DNA of 19,377 bases from an uncultured Eubacteriales bacterium. Lineage in GTDB: Bacteria; Bacillota; Clostridia; Oscillospirales; Oscillospiraceae. The DNA lies in contig UROL01000012.1 of the NCBI GenBank assembly GCA_900549495.1, positions 1-19,377 of the forward strand. The letters are read 5' to 3'. The position numbers were made by a program, and so were the translations under genes. Position 1 is the first letter of the stretch; each line of letters opens with the position of its first letter. Under the pieces are notes generated by a model. The model had not been told where the DNA came from. It saw nothing but the letters and a program-made list of their open reading frames with translations, and ran no database searches. Shown here one piece after another: positions 7,092 through 14,646 of this stretch.

Positions 7092-8252
7092 CTATGTCAC
7101 CTTCTGGGTGCACAGCAGCATAATCCCTGCGCCCAGCAGGGCACAGAGGGTGGCGGCGAGAAGCATGGGCTGTACGCCCAGGGTGTCCAGAATCTGCCCG
7201 GCGGCCATAGCTCCCAGCACATTGCCCAGGGTCATGGTCATGGTGTAGCAGGCTTGCCCCTTTACCGCATCCCCCGGGGCCATGATGGAGTTGACATAAA
7301 ATACGGAGCTGACAGTAATCAGGGCAAAGCCCCCCATCTGAAACAGCTGCACGGCGTAAAAGCCAGCCATATCCGTGCACAGCCAGGTGCCCAGGGTTTT
7401 CAGCAGGAAGAAAAGACCGGAGATGCGGAACCATAGGTCGCAGCGTACCTTCTGCATCATCCACCCGAAGAGGAACATCACCGGAAGCTCTATCAGGGAG
7501 GCCAGGGCCATGGCGGTGCCCATGCTCTGGCTGTCGCCGCCCCGGTCCAGGACGATTTGATAGGTAAAGCTATTCAGCACGGCATGGCTGATGAAAATCA
7601 GCACCAGCCCCACCAGCAGGCAGCAAAACCGGGGATACCGCCCCAGAAAGCCGCTCCGGGTACCGGCAGCGGGCTTCTCCTGCCTGGGGGGATTGGCAGT
7701 TTTCCGGTAGTCCGCCGTGGACAGCAGCAGCCCTACCAGTCCGGCCCCAATGCACACCGGCACCGCCGGTGCCCCATAGCGCCGGGTGAGGACACCGATT
7801 CCGTAAACTGCCACGCCGTAGCCCAGGGAGCCAAAGCCCCGGGCAAGGCTGAAATTCATCTTCTCGCCGCCGTTCACCGTGGCGATACCCAGGGAATTCA
7901 CCAGGGGAGTGCTCAGCTGAAGCAGCACCATGCACATGCCGTAGCACCCACCGGCAATGTATTTATTCTGCCCGGCAACCCCCATAACCAGGGCGCAGAC
8001 CAGATTCAGCCCCCCGGCCAGAACAATCAGCCATTTCAGCGGAATGCTTCCCGGCCGGTCGGCATAGGCAGCCACCACCGGCTGGAGCAGGGCGGACAGC
8101 AGTCCCGCCGCCGCAATCAGCAGCCCCACCTGGGCGTTGTCGAATCCGGCGTGGAGCAAATATAAACTGACAAAGCCCATTATCCCCGCATAGCCCATCC
8201 AGAAGAAGCTCTGAATGGTAGAATATCCCGCAGTTCTGTTTTTGATAGCCAC
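7092..8252 (-). CDS. MFS transporter (MFS_1-like family)
   Basis: A 386-residue polytopic membrane protein with about 12 hydrophobic segments, mostly Ala/Gly/Leu-rich, beginning AIKNRTAGYSTIQSFFWM. The N-terminal half has SLYLLHAGFDNAQVGLLIAA followed by PVVAAYADR, a loop with the basic/acidic signature of the major facilitator superfamily. The overall pattern recalls the LacY/phenylpropionate-permease-like MFS_1_like group. Substrate cannot be inferred. I chose the GTG start at 8250-8252 because AAGGAGG lies 8 bases upstream; an earlier ATG would overlap the promoter's -10 and has no ribosome site. It is a single gene, convergent with ispF. Confidence 0.82.
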   Translation of the reverse strand: MAIKNRTAGYSTIQSFFWMGYAGIMGFVSLYLLHAGFDNAQVGLLIAAAGLLSALLQPVVAAYADRPGSIPLKWLIVLAGGLNLVCALVMGVAGQNKYIAGGCYGMCMVLLQLSTPLVNSLGIATVNGGEKMNFSLARGFGSLGYGVAVYGIGVLTRRYGAPAVPVCIGAGLVGLLLSTADYRKTANPPRQEKPAAGTRSGFLGRYPRFCCLLVGLVLIFISHAVLNSFTYQIVLDRGGDSQSMGTAMALASLIELPVMFLFGWMMQKVRCDLWFRISGLFFLLKTLGTWLCTDMAGFYAVQLFQMGGFALITVSSVFYVNSIMAPGDAVKGQACYTMTMTLGNVLGAMAAGQILDTLGVQPMLLAATLCALLGAGIMLLCTQKVT

Positions 8253-8277
8253 AAAATCTTCCTCCTTTTTCCGGGCC

Positions 8278-8306
8278 ATCATACCACACTGTATTCCAAG
8301 ATACAA
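8278..8306 (-). promoter_or_regulatory. Promoter of the MFS gene
   Basis: Minus-strand TTGTAT (8301-8306), 17-base spacer, TATGAT (8278-8283). A start near 8271 leaves about 20 nt of leader with the AAGGAGG site and supports the GTG start. Confidence 0.55.
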
Positions 8307-8363
8307 GTCCGGTTCTTGACGGCTTTTGGGTAGCTTTTATCCTGGGGAATCCCTCTGGGACAG

Positions 8364-8398
8364 CAAAATCCCCGCTGCCCAAGGCGGCGGGGATTTTG
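8364..8398. terminator. Terminator downstream of the membrane protein gene
   Basis: A 16-bp stem CAAAATCCCCGCTGCC / GGCGGCGGGGATTTTG with one T-G wobble and a 3-base loop. It lies between the MFS promoter and the gene ending at 8565, about 165 bases past that gene's stop. The 8399-8564 stretch holds no gene or signal that I could identify. Confidence 0.75.
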
Positions 8399-8564
8399 TT
8401 AGAAAGAAAAGAGATAGAAAAGAGGAGTTTTGGGGGGCTTTGGAAAGGGGCGGCTCACGGCTTCCGCATCCTTTCTTGAGGTTACAATACCATGGGGTTT
8501 TGAACGGTACTTCACGAAATTGAAAACAAATTGGAAACACAGGCTTCTTAGGGGCATACCCGGC

Positions 8565-9335
8565 CTATTGCAATCCCAGCACAAATACCACCAGTGCCAG
8601 AATCCCCAGGGCTGCCCCGCTGATGAAACGCTGGCCCAGCTGCCAGTCGGAGGGCTCAGCGCCTTCTGCATTGCGTAGCAGGAAGGACATCTTCCAATGA
8701 AACAGCTCATCGGCAAAAAGCAGCGTCGCCGCATTCACGATGCAGATTACCACACCGGCAAGCCAGGCCATTCCCTCGCCCTTGTGGGTCAGGGGCGGGG
8801 TGGTGAGCAGGGCGTAAATGTCCCGGATGGTGGGGGCCATGCGGTCATGCACCTCACCGGTTTCCGCATTGTACACCACACCGGTGACCGCATCCTCATA
8901 ATAAAGGTTGTGTAAATCGCTGCTGCCATCGGAATGGATGAAAAAATAGTGATCCTGTAGCTTCTGCACACCGCCCCGGAACACAACCTTCCCCTTGTCC
9001 CGGATTTCAATGCCCACAAAGCCTTCTTCACTGTCTTGCTGACTGGGAACTGCCGTGGGGTCACTTTCCATGGTGTAGGGGCCGTATTGGGTGTCTCCAT
9101 ACCGGAATGTTACCTGATTTTCCGTTACCCGAAATTGGGCCGCTGTGTTCCGGATGGAGCCGGTGTACACCGTGGCACCGTCCTCCTGGGTGGGAACCAG
9201 AATGGTGCCCTGGTACAGATACCCCACCCGCCGGACTGTCAGAAGGTAAACCACAGAAAAGACCAGCACCATCGCCGCCATGGCGAGGAGAATGGCCTTC
9301 TGGTATCCGCTTAAATTTCTGATTCGTTCCTTCAT
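8565..9335 (-). CDS. Unrecognised membrane protein with three transmembrane segments
   Basis: I do not recognise this 256-residue protein. It has a charged start (MKERIRNLSGYQK), a hydrophobic helix at about 13-32, a polar domain at 34-185 rich in beta-type residues (for example QVTFRYGDTQYGPYTM), and two more helices at about 188-207 and 237-255. If the N-terminus is inside, the central domain faces outwards. The region 103-165 has an acidic, aromatic-rich part with the short run YFFIHSDGSSD. No catalytic motif is seen. AAGGAG lies 8 bases before the ATG at 9333-9335. It is a single gene with its own promoter, divergent from the MATE gene. Confidence 0.75.
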   Translation of the reverse strand: MKERIRNLSGYQKAILLAMAAMVLVFSVVYLLTVRRVGYLYQGTILVPTQEDGATVYTGSIRNTAAQFRVTENQVTFRYGDTQYGPYTMESDPTAVPSQQDSEEGFVGIEIRDKGKVVFRGGVQKLQDHYFFIHSDGSSDLHNLYYEDAVTGVVYNAETGEVHDRMAPTIRDIYALLTTPPLTHKGEGMAWLAGVVICIVNAATLLFADELFHWKMSFLLRNAEGAEPSDWQLGQRFISGAALGILALVVFVLGLQ

Positions 9336-9371
9336 TTCGCATGCTCCTTTCGGGCCTGGGGATGCAGCTTC

Positions 9372-9400
9372 ATTGTAGCAAATTTCCCGGCCCTATTCAA
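9372..9400 (-). promoter_or_regulatory. Promoter of the 8565-9335 gene
   Basis: Minus-strand TTGAAT (9395-9400), 17-base spacer, TACAAT (9372-9377), about 37 bases before the start codon. Confidence 0.6.
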
Positions 9401-9483
9401 CTGGTTTTTCGCCCCAAGGGGTATGTTAGCAAAGAGGTATATTAAATTGTCAAAAAGAGCACATATTATGTCGTCAAAAGCAC

Positions 9484-9512
9484 TTGCATTTCCCTGAGAA
9501 CCATGATAGAAT
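9484..9512 (+). promoter_or_regulatory. Promoter of the MATE gene
   Basis: TTGCAT (9484-9489), 17-base spacer, TAGAAT (9507-9512) preceded by an extended -10 TGA. The start codon is at 9549. Confidence 0.65.
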
Positions 9513-9548
9513 CCAAACTTAAGCTCCATTTATGAAAGAGAGGTAACT

Positions 9549-10937
9549 ATGCGAAATCGTTATATCGGTGACAAAGCATTTTATAAAAGAGTCATCACCA
9601 TTGTCATTCCTATTATTATTCAAAACGGCATTACCAACTTCGTCTCGCTGCTGGATAATATCATGGTGGGCCAGGTGGGCACGCTGCCCATGAGCGGTGT
9701 TTCCATTGTGAACCAGCTGCTGTTTGTGTTTAACCTGTGCATCTTCGGTGCCACTGCCGGTGCGGGCATCTTTACCGCCCAGTTCCAGGGCTCCGGGGAT
9801 ACGGAGGGTATCCGGCATACCTTCCGGGTGAAATTCTTAATTTGTACCTTCCTGGGCCTGGTGGGCACGGTGCTGTTCTTTGTGGCGGATACCCCGCTGA
9901 TTTCCCTGTTCCTCACCGGTGATGGCAATCCGGAGGATGCAGCCGCCATCCTGGGCTACGGTGAGGCGTACTTAAAAATGATGCTCCCCGGACTGCTCCC
10001 CTTTGCCCTGACCAGCGTCTATGCAGGCACCTTGAAGGAGACCGGCGAGACCATGGTTCCCATGCTGGCCGGCGTGGCAGCCACTTTGGTGAACCTGGTG
10101 CTGAACTATGCCTTTATCTTCGGCCACTTCGGGGCACCGGAGATGGGCGTGGAGGGTGCGGCCCTGGCCACGGTTATCTCCCGCTTTGCAGAGCTGGCCA
10201 TTGTAGCAGGCTGGACCCATCAGCACAGAGAGCGGAATGCCTTTATCGTGGGGGCCTATCGCTCTATGTGGGTTCCGGCGGGGCTGCTGCGGAACATTGT
10301 CATCAAGGGAATGCCCCTGCTGGCCAATGAGCTGACCTGGGCCACCGGCATGACCTTCCTGAACCAGTGCTACTCCACCTGCGGCCTGGATGTGGTTCCG
10401 GCGCTGAACATTTCCTCCACTCTGTTTAACCTGACCAGTGTGGTGTTTATGTCCATGGGCGTGGCAGACGGCATCCTGATGGGTCAGATGCTGGGCGCCT
10501 CTGCCCCCAAGGAGGAAGTGAAGGACTACAGCCGGAAGCTGATTGCCATTTCCGTAGCTGCGGGTGTGGTTTTCGGCGGCCTGACGGCGGCGCTTTCCGC
10601 TGTATTCCCCCATATCTACAACACCTCCCATGAGGTGCGCACATTGGCCGGGCGGCTGATTCTGATTATGGCAGCCTTCATGGCCTTCGATGCCTTTGCC
10701 AACGCCGCCTATTTCATCCTGCGCTCCGGCGGCCAGACCTATATCACCTTCCTGTTCGACAGCGGCTTCGTCTGGGCTGTGATGGTCCCCCTGGCCTATT
10801 GCCTCAGCCGCTTCACCGGCATGGCCATCCTCCCGCTGTACCTGATTTGCCAGAGCACCAACATGCTCAAGGCCGTGCTGGGCTACATCTTCCTGCACCA
10901 GGGCAAATGGATCCAAAACCTGGCCATCGACCGATAG
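9549..10937 (+). CDS. MATE family efflux transporter
   Basis: A 462-residue protein with about 12 membrane segments. It exports drugs or metabolites by Na+ or H+ antiport in characterised members. The start (RVITIVIPIIIQNGITNFVS), the motif LDNIMVGQVGTLPMSGVSI in helix 2 and the repeat of this layout in the second half (NELTWATGMTFLNQCYS) fit MATE proteins of the DinF/NorM type. AGAGAGG lies just before the ATG. It is a single gene; the next gene starts 288 bases downstream behind a terminator. The substrate is unknown. Confidence 0.9.
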   Translation: MRNRYIGDKAFYKRVITIVIPIIIQNGITNFVSLLDNIMVGQVGTLPMSGVSIVNQLLFVFNLCIFGATAGAGIFTAQFQGSGDTEGIRHTFRVKFLICTFLGLVGTVLFFVADTPLISLFLTGDGNPEDAAAILGYGEAYLKMMLPGLLPFALTSVYAGTLKETGETMVPMLAGVAATLVNLVLNYAFIFGHFGAPEMGVEGAALATVISRFAELAIVAGWTHQHRERNAFIVGAYRSMWVPAGLLRNIVIKGMPLLANELTWATGMTFLNQCYSTCGLDVVPALNISSTLFNLTSVVFMSMGVADGILMGQMLGASAPKEEVKDYSRKLIAISVAAGVVFGGLTAALSAVFPHIYNTSHEVRTLAGRLILIMAAFMAFDAFANAAYFILRSGGQTYITFLFDSGFVWAVMVPLAYCLSRFTGMAILPLYLICQSTNMLKAVLGYIFLHQGKWIQNLAIDR

Positions 10938-11005
10938 AAATATATAACCACCTCAGGTAGATACCGGACCGCAATCCTGCGTCCCCGGAATCCTCCCAAA
11001 ACCCA

Positions 11006-11049
11006 AAAAGCACAGCCTGCAGATTCCATAACCGGCGGGCTGTGCTTTT
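11006..11049 (+). terminator. Terminator after the MATE gene
   Basis: A 15-bp stem AAAAGCACAGCCTGC / GCGGGCTGTGCTTTT with one mismatch and a 14-base loop, ending in TTTT. Confidence 0.75.
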
Positions 11050-11108
11050 GGCTGCTTTACCCCCAGGATTTTCCCGAGGCTGCATCCCCTTGGCATGGAT
11101 TGCTTGCC

Positions 11109-11137
11109 TTGAAGAAACGCCTCCCCGGTGGTAAAAT
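11109..11137 (+). promoter_or_regulatory. Promoter of sigma/anti-sigma module 1
   Basis: TTGAAG (11109-11114), 17-base spacer, TAAAAT (11132-11137), 88 bases before the sigma start. The same hexamers, spacing and flanking AA/A bases occur ahead of module 2 (13967-13995). A second candidate, TGCAAT then CGCCTA (11185-11190), aligns with the ECF-like promoter of module 2 but is a weak match. Confidence 0.6.
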
Positions 11138-11224
11138 ATTTTTAGAATTTCACATTTCCCATGCAATATCTCCCTCCCATTTTACGCCTATATCAGTGAA
11201 GGACACATAACAGGAGGTGATTCC

Positions 11225-11779
11225 TTGGAGGACCAGGGAATTGTGGCGCTGTTCTTTGACCGCTCGGAACAGGCCATTGCAGAAGTAGACAAGAAGTACG
11301 GTGCATATTGCTACAGCATTGCCTACAACATTTTATCCAACCCGGAAGACACAGAGGAGAGCGTCAGCGATACCTATCTGGCGGCATGGAATACCATCCC
11401 GCCCCGGAAGCCGAATTTCCTCAATGCCTTTCTGGGCAAAATCACCCGGCACATTTCCATTGACCGCTGGCGCAAGCGCAGCGCCCAGAAGCGGGGCGGC
11501 AAGGAGATGATTCTGGCGCTGGAAGAATTGGGGGAATGCGTTGCCCCCGACACCCTGGAAGCGGAAATCTCCCAGCGGGAGCTGACGAGGGTGCTCAATC
11601 ACTTTCTGTCCGGTCTGCCCGAGACGGAACGGAACGTGTTTCTGTGCCGCTACTGGTATATGGATTCCGTGGAGGCCATCGGGAAAATCACCGGATTCAG
11701 CCAAAGCAAGGTCACTTCCATGCTCCATAGAAGCCGTGGCAAGCTGCGCCGGGTGCTTACCGAGGAGGGATATGTATGA
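11225..11779 (+). CDS. ECF-type RNA polymerase sigma factor, module 1
   Basis: A 184-residue sigma-70 family regulator that directs RNA polymerase to an alternative promoter set. Region 2 covers about residues 18-88 (YGAYCYSIAYNILSNPEDTE, SDTYLAAWNTIPP, ISIDRWRKRSAQKR), and region 4 covers about 117-180, with the HTH part IGKITGFSQSKVTSMLHRSR. There are no regions 1.1 or 3, as in ECF sigmas. The start is TTG, 7 bases after AGGAGG; no in-frame ATG is near. The stop codon overlaps the ATG of the membrane partner (ATGA), implying coupled translation. It is roughly 60% identical to the sigma of module 2 by eye. Its target promoters are unknown, though autoregulation is usual for the class. Confidence 0.9.
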   Translation: MEDQGIVALFFDRSEQAIAEVDKKYGAYCYSIAYNILSNPEDTEESVSDTYLAAWNTIPPRKPNFLNAFLGKITRHISIDRWRKRSAQKRGGKEMILALEELGECVAPDTLEAEISQRELTRVLNHFLSGLPETERNVFLCRYWYMDSVEAIGKITGFSQSKVTSMLHRSRGKLRRVLTEEGYV

Positions 11780-13833
11780 ACGCCATGGATTTGATTTGCG
11801 GTCTGAACAACGTGCAGGACAGTTATGTTGCCTCCGCCGGGGCGTTCCGGCAGCGAAAGCCGAAGCGCCTGCCCAAACGGAAACTGTGGCTCATCGCAGC
11901 CCTGATTGCCCTGACGCTGCTGCTGGTGGGCTGTGCGGTGGTGTATGTCCTGCGGCTACAGGATATGGCCTTTGGGCAGGAAACCCATGAAGTGCTGGGA
12001 AGCGGCATACAGAATAGAACCATGCTGTCCTTGCAGGGCGTGAAGGGCACACCGGGGTATCAGGCTACCAAGGAATGGTACGATTGGCTGCAAAGCTATG
12101 ACCCGGACGATACCATCTACCACTCCCCCGAGGCGTTCTCCGAGGATTTTGGAGACGACTATTACGCCTACAATCTCTACACCCGGGATATGAAAAACAA
12201 GCTGGATGAAATCTGCGCCAAGTACAATTTGAAGCTGCTGGGAAAAATGTACGTTGACCCCGATGAGTCCGCCGCTTGCAAGGCGCTGGGCATCCAGGGC
12301 ATTCTCCGCCCCGGCGCACAGGCCGAAACACACTTCGGCGGCGTGCGGTACTATGCCGACGGCTCCTTTTTCGTGGAGGGCTGCATGACCCTGACCGGCT
12401 CGGATTCCGTCTGGCCTTATGAGGAGATTGTCAGCTACTCCTGCGGCAGAAAGGACAGCTTCAGCCAGCTCTATGCCTCCGTTGGCCCGGTGGGAACCTA
12501 TGAGGAATGGACGTACACCACTTCCGGCGGCGTGGACGTGCTGATTGTCCTGGAGCAGCGGAACGAGATGAACCAGCCAGCCTTTATGATTGCAGACCAA
12601 GGGGATTATGTATTCGTGTTCCAGGCATTGGAGTATGACCGTAGCTGGACAAAGGAGGCGCTGGAAGCCTATGCGGAGGTCTTTGACTTCACTGTGCAGC
12701 CCCAGCCGGTCAGTCAGGAAGCGCTGGCAGAAGCACAGACCCGCAGGGACGACGCAGACGCACAATATGCGGAAGACTACGACCGACGGATGCACGCCTA
12801 CACAGCGCTGGGATACGATGCAAGGATCAAATCCCGGATGGAGTTCAGCACACACCCCTCCCAGCTGGGCTTCTGCGTCACGGATTTGGACGGCAATGGT
12901 ACCGAGGAGCTGATTGTGGGCGAGAATGGGTATATCATTACGGTCTATTCCGCCCGGGATGGCGGCACCCAATATTTGATGCCCCCGGTTTTCGCCTTTG
13001 AGGGCGTGGTCAGCGAGTCGGATAGTTTCTTGATGAATATGGGCGCGCAGATGGGCTATAACTCCTATGTGTACCTCTGCCAGGACAACGTGCTGGCCTA
13101 CGTCACGTCCAGCGTGAACGGCATTGTCTCCTACTACTTTGCCAAGCCGGAAAACGGGACATACACCTGGATAAACGGCATCGTTTATTATCCCAGTGAG
13201 GGGCAATCCACGGATAGTCCCTGGAGTATGATTCCGGACATGACCAGCCCCCATATAAAAGTCCCCATTACAGAGGAGAAATTCAATGAAATTGTCCGCT
13301 CCCATCCCCGCATTCCCCTGACGCTGACCCCCATTTCCCAGTTTCCCCTGGCGGACAACTCCCCCAGCGGCATCGGCGGAGAAGACAAGGTTTATACCAG
13401 CTACAATGCCCTGTTCGCCGGTCTGTTCGCACCGGAGCGGTGGCGTTACAGCTTCATTGACCTGGACGGGGACGGACAGGAGGAGCTGTTCCTGACCCAA
13501 GGTGCCTGGAAGGGCGTTTTGACCGTAAAAAACGGGAAGGTCAAAATTCTGGAATGCGGTAAACAAGTTAGCATCTGTCGGGGGAATTATATCCTCCATA
13601 CCCAAACCTACCTGGACGGCAACAGTGCCACCAGCGTCTACAAAATGCAAACCGGAAGCGCCGTCCTTGTGGACTACCTGCGCTATGATAAGGACGCAAA
13701 CCCGGAAAACCCCTGGTTCTATGGCGTGGATGCCCAGGACAGTTCCTTGCAGCCGGTTTCTCAGCAGCAGTACGAAGCAATCTTGGCAAAATATGTGCCG
13801 CTGGAATTGGAAATGAAGACAGTGACAGGATAG
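11776..13833 (+). CDS. Membrane-anchored putative anti-sigma/sensor, module 1
   Basis: A 685-residue single-pass protein. Residues 1-37 form a short cytoplasmic tail whose start (LICGLNNVQDSYVASA) resembles the sigma-binding helix seen in clostridial anti-sigma proteins; 38-60 is the membrane helix after the basic stretch RKPKRLPKRK. The outer part has a first domain (about 65-310), a charged helical linker (about 312-345) and two copies of a module starting with EF-hand-like loops DLDGNGTEEL (370-379) and DLDGDGQEEL (562-571). By position it should hold the upstream sigma in check until an outside signal arrives; this is inferred from gene order and topology, not from a recognised anti-sigma domain. 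A lipoprotein reading of LVGC (Cys53) is unlikely because the helix continues past it. Confidence 0.75.
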   Translation: MNAMDLICGLNNVQDSYVASAGAFRQRKPKRLPKRKLWLIAALIALTLLLVGCAVVYVLRLQDMAFGQETHEVLGSGIQNRTMLSLQGVKGTPGYQATKEWYDWLQSYDPDDTIYHSPEAFSEDFGDDYYAYNLYTRDMKNKLDEICAKYNLKLLGKMYVDPDESAACKALGIQGILRPGAQAETHFGGVRYYADGSFFVEGCMTLTGSDSVWPYEEIVSYSCGRKDSFSQLYASVGPVGTYEEWTYTTSGGVDVLIVLEQRNEMNQPAFMIADQGDYVFVFQALEYDRSWTKEALEAYAEVFDFTVQPQPVSQEALAEAQTRRDDADAQYAEDYDRRMHAYTALGYDARIKSRMEFSTHPSQLGFCVTDLDGNGTEELIVGENGYIITVYSARDGGTQYLMPPVFAFEGVVSESDSFLMNMGAQMGYNSYVYLCQDNVLAYVTSSVNGIVSYYFAKPENGTYTWINGIVYYPSEGQSTDSPWSMIPDMTSPHIKVPITEEKFNEIVRSHPRIPLTLTPISQFPLADNSPSGIGGEDKVYTSYNALFAGLFAPERWRYSFIDLDGDGQEELFLTQGAWKGVLTVKNGKVKILECGKQVSICRGNYILHTQTYLDGNSATSVYKMQTGSAVLVDYLRYDKDANPENPWFYGVDAQDSSLQPVSQQQYEAILAKYVPLELEMKTVTG
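11899..11964 (+). repeat. 66-bp exact repeat, copy 1 (transmembrane block)
   Basis: Identical base for base to 14772-14837. It encodes ALIALTLLLVGCAVVYVL plus RLQD, the membrane helix of the module 1 partner protein. Sequence on both sides diverges at once. Confidence 0.97.
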
Positions 13834-13839
13834 AGTAGA

Positions 13840-13876
13840 AAAAGAGCGGACTGACACAAAATCAGTTCGCTCTTTT
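13840..13876 (+). terminator. Terminator of sigma module 1
   Basis: A 15-bp stem AAAAGAGCGGACTGA / TCAGTTCGCTCTTTT with one G-T wobble and a 7-base loop, starting 6 bases after the stop codon and ending in TTTT. Confidence 0.85.
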
Positions 13877-13966
13877 GGATTATCCCGCAATCGTTAGATA
13901 GGCTCAATCTGACAAACACTGTCTGTCAAATTCGATTGCAGCGTATTTTTCCGCCGGTCACCACGC

Positions 13967-13995
13967 TTGAAGAAGTCCTCTTTCGATGATAAAAT
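13967..13995 (+). promoter_or_regulatory. Promoter of sigma/anti-sigma module 2 (housekeeping type)
   Basis: TTGAAG (13967-13972), 17-base spacer, TAAAAT (13990-13995), 93 bases before the GTG start. Hexamers and spacing are identical to the module 1 promoter, while the spacer itself differs at most positions. Confidence 0.6.
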
Positions 13996-14021
13996 AATTT
14001 CTGTAAAAATACCTCTCCCCG

Positions 14022-14049
14022 TGAAACTTTCCGCCCCATTCTTCGTGTA
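14022..14049 (+). promoter_or_regulatory. Candidate ECF-sigma promoter of module 2
   Basis: TGAAAC (14022-14027), 16 bases, then CGTGTA (14044-14049). This is the spacing and -35 of the Firmicute ECF consensus (TGAAAC-N16-CGTA, as for Bacillus SigW). It lies about 40 bases before the sigma start and could be the site of autoregulation. It is a motif match only. Confidence 0.45.
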
Positions 14050-14088
14050 TACAGATGTAACCACCTACACAGAAAGGATTGATTCCCC

Positions 14089-14646
14089 GTGGATGATTCC
14101 CAGATTCTGGCTCTGTACTTTTCCAGAGCAGAGGCAGCCATCCAAGAAACAGACCGCAAATACGGCCGCTATTGCTACAGAATTGCTTACAGCATTCTTG
14201 ATAGTCGGCAGGATTCCGAAGAAAGCGTGAATGATACCTACCTGTCCGCATGGAACAGCATCCCACCCCGGAAACCAACACGACTGTCCACCTACCTTGG
14301 AAAGCTCACAAGGAACATTTCCATTGACCGCTGGCGCAAGTGCAGCGCCCAGAAGCGGGGTAGCGGCGAAGTTGCCCTTGCACTGGACGAACTCACCGAA
14401 TGCGTTTCCGGACAGCCCGGGATTGAGGAGCAAATGATTCAGCGGGAGATTGTTGTCAGCCTGAACCGCTTTCTGGCATCCTTATCCGTAGACGAGCGTA
14501 CCGTCTTTCTCTGCCGGTATTGGTATGTCAATTCCATGGAGGAAATCGCCCGCAAAACGGGATTCTCCCTGGGAAAAATCAAATCCATGCTCCATCGAAC
14601 ACGCAAAAAGCTTGCCGCAAGTCTGCAAAAGGAGGGGCTGGAATGA
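14089..14646 (+). CDS. ECF-type RNA polymerase sigma factor, module 2
   Basis: A 185-residue paralogue of the sigma factor at 11225. Region 2 (YGRYCYRIAYSILDSRQDSE, NDTYLSAWNSIPP, ISIDRWRKCSAQKR) and region 4 (VFLCRYWYVNSMEEIARKTG, KIKSMLHRTRKKL) are complete. The recognition helix differs from module 1 at several positions (SLGKIKSMLHR against SQSKVTSMLHR), so the promoter set may differ. It begins with GTG; an ATG four bases on is out of frame. AAAGGA lies about 10 bases upstream. The stop overlaps the next ATG (ATGA). No other role fits the domain layout. Confidence 0.9.
   Translation: MDDSQILALYFSRAEAAIQETDRKYGRYCYRIAYSILDSRQDSEESVNDTYLSAWNSIPPRKPTRLSTYLGKLTRNISIDRWRKCSAQKRGSGEVALALDELTECVSGQPGIEEQMIQREIVVSLNRFLASLSVDERTVFLCRYWYVNSMEEIARKTGFSLGKIKSMLHRTRKKLAASLQKEGLE

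Noticed and set aside
11956..13890. 644-residue minus-strand frame opposite the first sensor gene
   Set aside because: The translation has no recognisable domain or start signal, and it spans the terminator; the plus strand carries a coherent operon with ATGA overlap.
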